Positions 1 through 6,864 are shown, counted from the stretch's first letter. The stretch is DNA of 10,177 nucleotides from Pseudomonadota bacterium (GCA_021795795.1 JAJYPA010000280.1:1-10177), one strand, 5' to 3'. The notes: generated by a model not told the origin, from the sequence alone. A program made the numbers and translations.

Positions 1-24
1 TGCAACGGCTGGTAGCATGATTAA

Positions 25-51
25 GTGCCCACGTAAAAAATAAGTGGGCAC
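25..51. repeat. Perfect 8-bp inverted repeat
   Basis: GTGCCCAC (25-32) and GTGGGCAC (44-51) can form a perfect hairpin around an 11-base A/T-rich loop. The stem has no T-run next to it, so it is not a canonical terminator. It lies about 370 bp beyond the end of the minus-strand three-gene operon, near other repeats. It could be a mobile-element end or a structured intergenic element; the sequence does not decide. Confidence 0.6.
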
Positions 52-80
52 CATTGTCGCGATTAATCCAGGCTTCCGGT

Positions 81-196
81 AGATGTGTCCGTTAGCCGCT
101 TACGTCTGGCCGAACAGCCGACTTGATGAATTGCTGCCCCTCAGGCCGCAAGCATAAAACTTCGGACGGGTACAGGTGTGTCCGTTAGCCGCTTAC
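81..196 (+). repeat. 20-bp direct repeat, two copies 93 bp apart
   Basis: TGTGTCCGTTAGCCGCTTAC is present exactly at 84-103 and at 177-196. The match extends three bases to the left with one mismatch (from 81 and from 174). The copies have the same orientation and start with TGT. Multiple terminal repeats of about this size are known at the ends of some insertion sequences such as the IS21 family, so this may be the remnant of an IS end. No transposase is visible beside it. It does not fit an integron attC site, because no complementary outer core follows. Confidence 0.7.
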
Positions 197-212
197 TATA
201 TGGTAAACCTGC

Positions 213-279
213 TCCCCAAAAATTTTGATTTTTGGCTCGAAACCCATTGATTTTTCATGAGGGGATTTCGAACTGGGGA
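213..279. repeat. Nested hairpins in the 3' flank of the operon
   Basis: Three inverted repeats are layered here. CCAAAAAT (216-223) pairs perfectly with ATTTTTGG (228-235) around a TTTG loop. TCGAAACCC (237-245) pairs with GGGATTTCGA (262-271) with one bulged A. The flanks TCCCCA (213-218) and TGGGGA (274-279) can close the whole segment. It lies about 140 bp downstream of the minus-strand operon, so it may contribute to transcription termination or mRNA 3'-end protection. The A/T-rich inner stem gives a short U-run on the minus transcript. The rest of 280-421 shows no gene or clear signal. Confidence 0.5.
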
Positions 280-421
280 ACAAAAATCGGTGGATTGTGG
301 ACTGCGCTATACACCGGTTGAGCTTCCGCGGATTCAAGTTTGAAGGCCGATCCTGTAGTAATATTGAAAATCAGTTAATACCGGATTCTGGTCACCATCC
401 ATTGAGGAAAGCTTCAGGTGT

Positions 422-1600
422 TCATGCATAGTTAAAGTTTTGCAACCAAAGTCTGTAAGCTTCCATATCATAACGGGCAAGGCCAAGCAAAGTAGCCGTC
501 GCGTCAATCATGCTCATATTGAGAGCCGCATCGTTTGCAAGCTTCTCATCAGCGTCCACCCGTTTGGCGATACGTTTGAGTGCCCGTGTGGAAAGTGTAC
601 ATTCGTCAGGTGCGGCGGCGGGTTGGCTAGCAAGTTTAAGAGGATCTTCAGCTGGCACGAATGTAGGCGTAAACCGTAGCGCGAGTGAAATTATGTCCTC
701 GTGTTCTGCATCGTGGTTGACGCGGTAGCCGATGACACTGCGCAACTCGACAGAAGTTGGTGGCTGGCGCGCAAGTGCCAACCCTAGGAACCACTTACAC
801 AGCCCAGTCAGAAATACTGATAGAAGACCATCTGGAGTTTCGGTCGCAGCCCGAAGAGCCTCTTCTGTCTCAATGGCAAATTTCTCACGCGATGCATCGA
901 GAAAGGCTTTGCAGCTTGCTAGGTTATCAATATATTTGGTAAGCAACGTCTGTAAGACGTTCGGATCAACGTTCTGTTTGTCAGCACGCGTTGTTAGAAG
1001 AAGCAACCATGGGTTTTTGGTTCTGGCTTGTAATGCGAATAGGCTATTGACAGCATTGTAGTAACTATTATTGAGTTCTCCCGGCGCCTGCGCACCAAAT
1101 CCATCGCATAAATCAAGATTGATTACGTCATATGGCCCTAGCTCGCGAGCCTTGCGGCATGCAATGGAATTCTCCTGGGCGACTAACGCAAAATTATCCC
1201 CAATTACGTGAGACATCGGATCAACCCTATGTAGGTGACGCACCTCATCGAGCGAGATGTTTAGCTCGGTATGGGCACTACTAGATGGTTTGGCACTGCT
1301 ATTAAATCCCAGGAAACGTAAACTTATGCTTCGCTGTTCGCAAATCTCGGTATGAAAATATCGAAGGTCGAGCAAGTCTATGCCAGGCAGGCCCAAATAT
1401 TTCAATGTCTGATCCGTAAGTGGCACATCATCAAGCATACGGCCAATTTGCTCACACCATTGATAATGACGCACATACTGTTTGCGTGGCAGATGCCATG
1501 GTAGGAACTCTTTGGTTTCCGGTAAGGACGCTTCATAGGAAACGGCCTCAACAATATCATCCGCATGGCTTTCAGCTTGAGATGGCAAGTCGTTCATCAT
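422..1600 (-). CDS. Uncharacterised protein with Rossmann-like motifs, third gene of methyltransferase-GHKL ATPase operon
   Basis: I do not recognise a named family. The 392-residue protein has no signal peptide or membrane segment and should be cytoplasmic. Around residues 70-81 it reads GLPGIDLLDLRYF, then LRFLGFN (94-100), YDVINLDLCDGFG (157-169) and PWLLLLTTRAD (197-207). Hydrophobic strands ending in D/LD, alternating with helices, suggest a Rossmann-like fold such as a divergent class I methyltransferase, but no textbook SAM glycine loop is seen. The C-terminal half is mostly helical and its last 60 residues are Ala/Asp-rich. No PD-(D/E)XK, HNH or PLD nuclease motif is evident. Its start overlaps the stop of the ATPase gene in an ATGA arrangement, which points to translational coupling. 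AGGAG lies 1 nt before the first ATG (1600) and 4 nt before the second (1597), so the second may be the real start. By position it is probably the effector or specificity partner of the ATPase; that is inference. Confidence 0.85.
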   Translation of the reverse strand: MMNDLPSQAESHADDIVEAVSYEASLPETKEFLPWHLPRKQYVRHYQWCEQIGRMLDDVPLTDQTLKYLGLPGIDLLDLRYFHTEICEQRSISLRFLGFNSSAKPSSSAHTELNISLDEVRHLHRVDPMSHVIGDNFALVAQENSIACRKARELGPYDVINLDLCDGFGAQAPGELNNSYYNAVNSLFALQARTKNPWLLLLTTRADKQNVDPNVLQTLLTKYIDNLASCKAFLDASREKFAIETEEALRAATETPDGLLSVFLTGLCKWFLGLALARQPPTSVELRSVIGYRVNHDAEHEDIISLALRFTPTFVPAEDPLKLASQPAAAPDECTLSTRALKRIAKRVDADEKLANDAALNMSMIDATATLLGLARYDMEAYRLWLQNFNYA

Positions 1601-3576
1601 TCTCCTGGAGCGTCCAAAATCTCATATATGGCCTTCAGCAACTTTTCTTGCTTACGCTTAGGTACTACGTCCAGCAAGCCGAAAGAGGCAAGTACCTGCG
1701 CAATCGCCTTGAGCTTTTCTTCTAGAATGGTCTCCTGTGCCTTTGCTTTCGCGGTTTGGGTTCGGGACCGGTTAGGAACAACGGCAGTGCGTGAAAATAC
1801 ATAGGATTCACCAATAGTCGTAGATTTTGCTTCTGTGTTGGATAATTCGATGGACGGCGGATTCGCGCCCGGATCATCAGTTTCTTGTTTCCAGACTTGG
1901 CTAGCGACGCGCTGGATTTTAGATACTGCAACACCTTTATTTTCCCCTCGTGTTTGCTCACGGGATTCGCTGGACAGGCGTTTTTGTGCAGACGCGAGTT
2001 GCCGAAGCGCACTGTGTAGCCATTTGGTAATATAGACCGAATGCGGGTGTGCATTGTTGAATGACTCTCGGTCAATATTTAAAGCGCTGTCGAGGCCTTC
2101 GCTTACAAAAACTTCACAGGTGATTTGGCGCAATCTCGTCAGTTCAGATACTTGATACCGCATGAACGTTGAGTCGAACAACGTGCCGCTCGACCCATGA
2201 ATTCGGATGAGGGAACCTTGATGCTCTACAGGAGCTACTTTCGGCGTCCAGAACAAATAGGCCTCAAACGCCAGTGGCCCCCCACTCAGCTCGCGTGGCA
2301 GCTTAGCAAATTCTTCGCGACATTTTCCGATAAAAACTAGGGGTGTTTTCAATGCGTTATTAGTTATCGGCAAATCCCTAAACTTGAGTGGCCGAAAGAG
2401 CTTCAGTTCATCGAAGAACACATCGAACTTGCCTATAAGGTCGATCGGGTCTTTGAGGTCAGCTTTTTTGCGAATCGGCCCTGTGCCAGCGAGGTCAATT
2501 CGCTGCGCAGCGCCCTTGGGTTGGTTGGATAGCATAAACGCGTCAGCCCAACCATCGAGATCCATGTCGAACAAGTGTCCTTCGACGTAAGGAAGGGGCA
2601 CAGCCAAGCTAAGCTGCCACACCATGCGTAGGTAATAGTCGAAGATGCGGTCCAGTTGAGGGTTAGGAGTTGACAGCTCTACTTCATTCCAGACACTCTG
2701 TACGAGTTTGCGGAAAGCTTCATCAGGCGCATCGCCTTTTTCCCATGGTAATGCCCACACATGGCCTGCCGTCTCTTTGAGAATATCCCCGGATGAGTCA
2801 ACGCGGCCAATGTGATATCTCGGTAGATCAATCGCCTGCTGCTCATCGGGCTCGAGTTGAGACTCGTTTTGCTCAATCACTGACCAGATGTCACGGCTAC
2901 GGAGCGTGTCACGCGCCTGAGGTCGGATGCTGGTAAGAATGACAGTGGTGCCATGCGAATCTATATCGGCTGCTTTTTCGCGCCAGATATTCACCTTTCC
3001 AGACTCAAACTTATGTTCCCCATCCTGCCCAGGCGCAACATCCTCGTCGGCATACTGGCGCAACGCAACTGTCGCCACAGTTCGAAAGGGCTCGTCTTTG
3101 ATCTTTGTGATGATTTGGAATGAATGGGTGAGCTGCGAAACTGAAAAGAGGCCAATTCCTATCTTTCCAATCAGGCGCCGACCAGCAGGGCTGCACATCG
3201 GGTCGGCTTGAGATGTGATTCCAAGCCCAGGGCCATCCACACTACGCTTTGCGCTACCGCCGATATGAAGCAGTAAGTGAGCAAGTGCTTCTGGGCCCAT
3301 GCCATGCCCATCATCTTCGATGGAAATGCGTTCAAAACGCGGCGCATCTGTCTTAATTACTACTCGCGTTGCGTCAGCGTCGTAGGCATTTGAAATCAGC
3401 TCGCGCAGTGCTGAACCAGGCTGGCGATAGATTCCATCTGTAACACGCGCGATGACCCGCTCATCAGTTTTAAGGGTCGTGTGGACAATATCTTGTGTCC
3501 CTTGGCTCGCGCGAATTAATGCAACAAGCCCTAGTTCGTCATGAACCTCCTGCACATGTTGTTCTGGCTTTGCCAT
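1597..3576 (-). CDS. GHKL (Hsp90/MutL/MORC-like) ATPase, defence-associated
   Basis: The 659-residue cytoplasmic protein carries the Bergerat ATP-binding fold at its N-terminus. The N-box is ELISNAYDA with Glu59 (general base position), Asn63 (Mg binding) and Asp66. The G1 box is DDGHGM (88-93) and the G2 lid motif is GKIGIGLFS (137-145). A middle region of transducer (S5-like) type follows. A well-ordered block at about 458-507 includes RIHGSSGTLFDSTF and RLRQITCEVFVSEGLDSALN, then DRESFN. The last 130 residues are charged and helical (roughly 610-655) and could serve for dimerisation or partner binding. In GHKL enzymes ATP binding closes an N-terminal dimer, which acts as a molecular clamp. 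Relatives coupled to DNA methyltransferases are predicted parts of restriction-like systems. It starts 6 bp after the methyltransferase stop, with only a weak ribosome binding site, and overlaps the next gene by 4 bp. No nuclease motif is visible. Confidence 0.88.
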   Translation of the reverse strand: MAKPEQHVQEVHDELGLVALIRASQGTQDIVHTTLKTDERVIARVTDGIYRQPGSALRELISNAYDADATRVVIKTDAPRFERISIEDDGHGMGPEALAHLLLHIGGSAKRSVDGPGLGITSQADPMCSPAGRRLIGKIGIGLFSVSQLTHSFQIITKIKDEPFRTVATVALRQYADEDVAPGQDGEHKFESGKVNIWREKAADIDSHGTTVILTSIRPQARDTLRSRDIWSVIEQNESQLEPDEQQAIDLPRYHIGRVDSSGDILKETAGHVWALPWEKGDAPDEAFRKLVQSVWNEVELSTPNPQLDRIFDYYLRMVWQLSLAVPLPYVEGHLFDMDLDGWADAFMLSNQPKGAAQRIDLAGTGPIRKKADLKDPIDLIGKFDVFFDELKLFRPLKFRDLPITNNALKTPLVFIGKCREEFAKLPRELSGGPLAFEAYLFWTPKVAPVEHQGSLIRIHGSSGTLFDSTFMRYQVSELTRLRQITCEVFVSEGLDSALNIDRESFNNAHPHSVYITKWLHSALRQLASAQKRLSSESREQTRGENKGVAVSKIQRVASQVWKQETDDPGANPPSIELSNTEAKSTTIGESYVFSRTAVVPNRSRTQTAKAKAQETILEEKLKAIAQVLASFGLLDVVPKRKQEKLLKAIYEILDAPGE

Positions 3577-3582
3577 TGTTTG

Positions 3583-4674
3583 TTACCGTCCATCCAGTGA
3601 ACACTTCACTGCTAATGCGACACTGCGAGCAAGTGGTGGCGGTACCGCATTGGATACTTGTTCTACCTGTTCCGACAGATTTCCTTCAAGCACAAATTCT
3701 CTCGGGAAGCCTTGCAACAGCAGTGCTTCATAAATACTAAGCCGACGGTGACCACTAGGATGAATGTTTATTTCGCGGTGTCCGAACGCAATTGTAGGGC
3801 TTAGATTGTCCCATTTTAACCGTCTGAAGCTTCGGCCATCTCCCGTATCGACCTCTGGATTCGTGAATCGAGGTGATTTCGGCTGCATTGTCCAGTGATT
3901 GGGATGTACAGGAATGTTCTCAGGCAAAAGGTCGCGTTTGAAGAAAACGGGCTCGTTCAAATTCCCTATGGCTTCGCGGACAGTTGTCAACCCCTTGCGC
4001 TTACGAGGCTGGATTTGAGAATAGTCTTGCCCCTTACGCATCCCAAAAAGCACGATACGCCGTCGATTCTGGGGAACACCAAAATCAGCCGCGCATAATT
4101 CTTTCTCGGTGACAACGAAGCCGAGTTCAGTGATGCCATCCAATAGAGCTTTGTAGGTTGGAGCGTGCTTTTTGTCACGGATGCCTAATACATTCTCAAA
4201 TACTATGAACTCAACGGTGTACATGCGTTGAAGTTCACGGACTATATCCAGATACAGGGAGGGTAACTTATTACGCGGATCGCAGGCATGAGATCCGGAG
4301 TTTGCGCGCGAGAAGCCTTGGCACGGGGGGCCGCCAATTACAGCGATACGCTCTCCAATCGGCAATTGCGCTACGACATGCTCCAAAACACCCCGCGGTT
4401 GAAGTTGAATCAAATCAGCTATAATTGCATTGGTTCGAGGGAAGTTTTTACGGTGAGTGCGGATTGCTGCCTCTGCAGCATCAATTGCCACCGAAATAGT
4501 GAATCCCTCTTCCTTAAACCCCAGATCAAGGCCGCCCGCACCTGAGAAAAGACTGACTATTTTGGGAAGAGTGTCATGTAATTTCGTGTCTCGACGCTTC
4601 AGGGCGTGAACAGTAAAGTCCACTCTACCTGTCGGTTGGCGATCCTGTTCTTCGAAGTTGTCGATCAGCGTCAT
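3583..4674 (-). CDS. DNA (cytosine-5-)-methyltransferase
   Basis: It transfers a methyl group from S-adenosylmethionine to carbon 5 of a target cytosine in DNA. The 363 residues contain the C5-methyltransferase motifs in canonical order: motif I LFSGAGGLDLGF (42-53, SAM binding), motif IV GGPPCQGFS with catalytic Cys118, motif VI ENV (160-162), motif VIII QNRRRIVLFG (202-211), then a short variable target-recognition region (about 220-300), motif IX RLSIYEALLLQGFP (311-324) and motif X VSNAVPPPLARSVA. All key residues are present, so it should be active. About 35 residues precede motif I. The target sequence cannot be predicted. It is the first gene of a three-gene operon with a GHKL ATPase and an unknown protein, so it probably marks self DNA for a restriction-like system rather than being an orphan housekeeping enzyme. 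The ATG at 4674 has only a modest purine-rich ribosome binding site. No Vsr-type repair gene is adjacent. Confidence 0.95.
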   Translation of the reverse strand: MTLIDNFEEQDRQPTGRVDFTVHALKRRDTKLHDTLPKIVSLFSGAGGLDLGFKEEGFTISVAIDAAEAAIRTHRKNFPRTNAIIADLIQLQPRGVLEHVVAQLPIGERIAVIGGPPCQGFSRANSGSHACDPRNKLPSLYLDIVRELQRMYTVEFIVFENVLGIRDKKHAPTYKALLDGITELGFVVTEKELCAADFGVPQNRRRIVLFGMRKGQDYSQIQPRKRKGLTTVREAIGNLNEPVFFKRDLLPENIPVHPNHWTMQPKSPRFTNPEVDTGDGRSFRRLKWDNLSPTIAFGHREINIHPSGHRRLSIYEALLLQGFPREFVLEGNLSEQVEQVSNAVPPPLARSVALAVKCSLDGR

Positions 4675-4732
4675 TATGCTCTTCGCCTGCTTTGCATTAT
4701 TTCTAGCACGAGTTTGATGGAACAGGCTAGGT

Positions 4733-4799
4733 GTGAAGCATGTTCACCCAGACAGAGTCACGATGTTTCACGTATAACATAAGCTGTAGTGACGTTACT
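4733..4799 (-). promoter_or_regulatory. Probable promoter and operator-like dyads of the three-gene operon
   Basis: On the minus strand TGTTATACG (4779-4771) resembles an extended -10 box (TGnTATAAT-like), placing a start near 4764 and a leader of about 90 nt before the methyltransferase ATG. No good -35 is seen. Two dyads flank it: AGTGACGTTACT (4788-4799, 10 of 12 positions symmetrical) lies where a -35 would be, and GTGAA-GCATG-TTCAC (4733-4747) lies just downstream of the inferred start. Such placement suits a repressor or autoregulation by the methyltransferase. This is inference; only the repeats themselves are seen. Confidence 0.35.
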
Positions 4800-4996
4800 G
4801 TCCTAATGCCGCACCAACCAAATCAGCGCGTCTCCGCAAGTGCCGATGTTATTGTTCAAATAAGTTGACCATGGAAATAAACCGTGAACCCGTATTTTCG
4901 CTATTTTACATGGAATTTGCACATTTGTCGCCCAGAAATACAGAAGTGGCCAAGCTTGAATATTGCATAAATAGGGCGATAAGTACCATAAGTATT

Positions 4997-5005
4997 TGAT
5001 ATAAT
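4997..5005 (+). promoter_or_regulatory. Perfect extended -10 promoter element
   Basis: TGATATAAT matches the extended -10 consensus TGnTATAAT exactly, with the -10 hexamer at 5000-5005. No convincing -35 lies 16-18 bp upstream. It points to the right, into an open frame that lacks a start codon. The surrounding 4800-5045 stretch is AT-rich and shows no gene. Confidence 0.4.
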
Positions 5006-5223
5006 TTGAGTTCTCTAAAAACAAATTCGTAAAAAAGCTTACAGACTCTCGCCCACCTGCCAATTCTACCCCAGAACAGCTCCGATTTCCCTCTGCCGGT
5101 TTTACCGTGCGCGCCGACCTTTCCAGCGGGGAGATTTCGTCCGACATCGGAGCCATAATACCAATAAATCATGTAGTTATGTTGGATATCAGTTCCATAA
5201 AACTTGCAGAATTGATCGTGTAA
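5005..5223 (+). other. Start-less open reading frame, possible gene remnant
   Basis: From the stop at 5002-5004 to the TAA at 5221-5223 this frame is open for 72 codons but offers no ATG, GTG or TTG near its beginning. Positions 5046-5155 are clearly GC-richer than the AT-rich sequence on both sides. There the frame reads like a protein: STPEQLRFPSAGFTV, then RADLSSGEISSDIGAI. The opposite strand is also open across this block, so coding is not proven. It may be the tail of a gene whose front was lost, or a dispersed intergenic sequence. I assign no family. From 5224 to 5550 there is only a small hairpin (GTTGAG 5299-5304 / CTCAAC 5312-5317) and no supportable gene. Confidence 0.25.
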
Positions 5224-5554
5224 CGTAGTGCAGTGATGGTTAAATCACCAGTTTAGGATCTGTATTGCTTAACTCGTGACTATAACCTGAGTTAATGAGT
5301 TGAGTCATTATCTCAACAACGGATCATACACTTCAATTTAAGCAATTTTTACATTTGCCGGATTTTTGACATCAGGAATAATTACTTGCTGAATCGTGGG
5401 AAAGAGGAGTGCGCGCTCGGCCAATGTGGCCATTGTAGGCGGTCGACAAAGAGAAGATGACGGCCTAAAAACAGAGTATAAACATCGTTGGGGTAACAGT
5501 TAGAAAAATGGAAAGTATTAGACGCTATTCGATTACGAGTTGTAGTTGATTTCG

Positions 5555-5607
5555 TGCACGATATTACCCAAAAATTACGCAAAAATTATTTAACCTATTG
5601 ATTAATA
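5555..5607. repeat. Dispersed repeat copy A with IHF consensus site
   Basis: Positions 5561-5607 match 7361-7407 without gaps at 41 of 47 bases, exactly 1800 bp apart. The first 27 bases (5555-5581) match 6981-7007 with one difference. The copy contains TAACCTATTGATT (5591-5603), which on the minus strand reads as a perfect IHF site (WATCAANNNNTTR). Two of the six differences from copy B fall in the four unconstrained IHF positions. A rho-independent terminator follows 48 bp further on, as it also does behind copy B. Confidence 0.8.
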
Positions 5608-5654
5608 TTTATATATGACTCCTCTTGCCGGCACCAGCAAAATCAAAGGCTTAG

Positions 5655-5679
5655 GCCATCCATACGGGTGGCTTTTTTT
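5655..5679 (+). terminator. Rho-independent terminator behind repeat A
   Basis: GCCATCC (5655-5661) pairs with GGGTGGC (5666-5672), with one G-T wobble, around an ATAC loop, followed by seven T (5673-5679). It is oriented for plus-strand transcripts. No protein gene ends before it, so it may close a short untranslated transcript that starts in or before the AT-rich repeat. A related terminator and flanking sequence follow repeat copy B. Confidence 0.75.
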
Positions 5680-5840
5680 CTTCATGGGACGCCGGTGGGG
5701 CACTCGTCGAATAGTAGCCACAATCATCGACTTAATATTAAAGCCGGATTGGCCAAAAGCCCCCAATTTACAGAAAAAAGCCTGAGTGATCTGTCATAAT
5801 TTCACTATCGGCTAAACCCAACTCGAATAGAAAGCCTTCG

Positions 5841-5933
5841 ATGGACAGCGTCTCTTATCTGCGACTGCTGGCGCAATACAACGCATGGATGAACACTGGA
5901 AAATCACGCACGCAGATTGACCACGCAGATTGA
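5841..5933 (+). pseudogene. Truncated DinB-family gene fragment
   Basis: From the ATG at 5841 the frame reads MDSVSYLRLLAQYNAWMN and then leaves the expected sequence, stopping at 5931-5933 after 30 codons. The first 18 residues fit the N-terminal helix of DinB-family proteins (four-helix-bundle, metal-binding, putative thiol-dependent enzymes), which are normally about 150-170 residues. A purine-rich AGAAAG lies before the ATG. The break is followed by a 13-bp tandem duplication: ACGCAGATTGAC at 5910-5921 and again at 5923-5934. The rest of the gene is not in the window, because uppP begins at 5972 on the other strand. A deletion joining this gene start to the uppP 3' flank is the simplest explanation. 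The family call rests on a short match. Confidence 0.6.
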
Positions 5934-5971
5934 CAAGCAGTCGCCTGTTAGCGAATTTCATTACGTCAAAA

Positions 5972-6817
5972 TTACCCCAATGAAAGCACGCCCAGTGAGG
6001 CCAGCAAACAGTAGATGCCAAAAAAATGCCAGCGTCCTTCTTCCAGCCAAGCAGAAAGCCATTTCAACGCGGCAAGCCCGGCCAGAAAGCTCAGGGCCAT
6101 GCCGATGAGGCTGGGCGCCAGCAGATGCAGCAAGCCGCCTGTGCTGCCGACCAGAACATGGTCTTGCGCCTTGAGCATGCGGATGCCTTCCTTGGCGATG
6201 ACTACTGGAGTCAGTACGACAGCCAGCACAAAGCTGAACTCTTCGGATGCACGGCGGGAAACGCCCAAGATTAGTCCTGTGGAAATGGTGGCGCCTGAAC
6301 GCGAGAATCCGCGAAAAGGCAGGCAAAGTCCCTGGACTAAGCCAATCCACACGGCTTCCCTGGTATCTATTTGCTTGTGTTTTTCGTTTACGAAGCGCGA
6401 GGAAGCGATAATCAGTACGCCGGTAGCGGCAAGGGAGACAGCGATCAGGTGGGTGTTGCCGAAGATCTGTTCGATTTGGAAACTCGCAGCGCCATGACCG
6501 ACGACCCGCTTGATGATTTGCAGCAACACTAGCCCGACCACTCCGGTTGCCGCCGTGGCGATCAGAATCCGTTTTGCGTTGCCGAGGAAATCCTGCGTGG
6601 AATTGAAGAAACTTTTTCGCCAGGCATTCCAGAAGTACACAATGACCGCAAACATCGTTCCGGTGTGCAGCATGACCAGCAACAGTGTCATGTCGGGCGC
6701 GGTGGGATCCAGCCCCATCAGCTTTTCGGCAACAATTACATGGGCTGAGCTGGAAATCGGCAGGAGTTCCGCAGCACCTTGTACTGCGGCCAGGATCAAT
6801 ATCTGTACAAGATGCAT
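5972..6817 (-). CDS. uppP: Undecaprenyl-diphosphate phosphatase
   Basis: This integral inner-membrane enzyme dephosphorylates undecaprenyl diphosphate to the monophosphate, recycling the lipid carrier used for peptidoglycan, O-antigen and other surface glycans. Raised dosage gives bacitracin resistance, hence the older name bacA. The 281-residue protein is full length and strongly hydrophobic, with several membrane segments. The first conserved region is GAAELLPISSSAH (14-26), with the catalytic-region Glu17 and the Ser-rich PISSS. The second is FRGFSRSGAT (168-177), with the conserved Ser and Arg of SRSG. Most members have Pro-Gly before the SRSG core; here it is Arg-Gly. The next conserved histidine-containing stretch, MLHTGT (49-54), is intact. 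It is a monocistronic gene with its own promoter, set between decayed genes. The start at 6817 gives the expected N-terminus, though the ribosome binding site is weak. Confidence 0.95.
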   Translation of the reverse strand: MHLVQILILAAVQGAAELLPISSSAHVIVAEKLMGLDPTAPDMTLLLVMLHTGTMFAVIVYFWNAWRKSFFNSTQDFLGNAKRILIATAATGVVGLVLLQIIKRVVGHGAASFQIEQIFGNTHLIAVSLAATGVLIIASSRFVNEKHKQIDTREAVWIGLVQGLCLPFRGFSRSGATISTGLILGVSRRASEEFSFVLAVVLTPVVIAKEGIRMLKAQDHVLVGSTGGLLHLLAPSLIGMALSFLAGLAALKWLSAWLEEGRWHFFGIYCLLASLGVLSLG

Positions 6818-6855
6818 GGGCTTGCTCGGATGAAGGTTGGCTGGAAATGGCGTAA

Positions 6856-6864
6856 AGTATAACA
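6856..6864 (-). promoter_or_regulatory. Extended -10 promoter of uppP
   Basis: On the minus strand TGTTATACT fits the extended -10 form TGnTATAAT with one change. It predicts a transcript start near 6849 and a leader of about 30 nt before the uppP ATG at 6817. No strong -35 hexamer is seen 16-18 bp upstream, which is usual for extended -10 promoters. Confidence 0.5.

Noticed and set aside
84..196. GTTAGCC repeats as integron attC sites
   Set aside because: No complementary core site or imperfect palindrome typical of attC follows either copy, and no integrase is present.
1722..2075. 117-codon minus-strand open frame
   Set aside because: It overlaps the ATPase gene in another frame and has low-complexity basic composition, without domain support.
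3583..4674. Housekeeping Dcm with Vsr
   Set aside because: No Vsr endonuclease gene is adjacent; the operon partners are a GHKL ATPase and an unknown protein, which indicates a different system.
4803..5172. Minus-strand open frames of 117 and 88 codons
   Set aside because: They span AT-rich intergenic DNA, with composition changing abruptly inside the frame, and show no ribosome binding site or domain.
5382..5582. 66-codon minus-strand open frame
   Set aside because: It begins inside repeat copy A, lacks a ribosome binding site and resembles no family I know.
6015..6497. 160-codon plus-strand open frame
   Set aside because: It is antisense to uppP, whose motifs are unambiguous.
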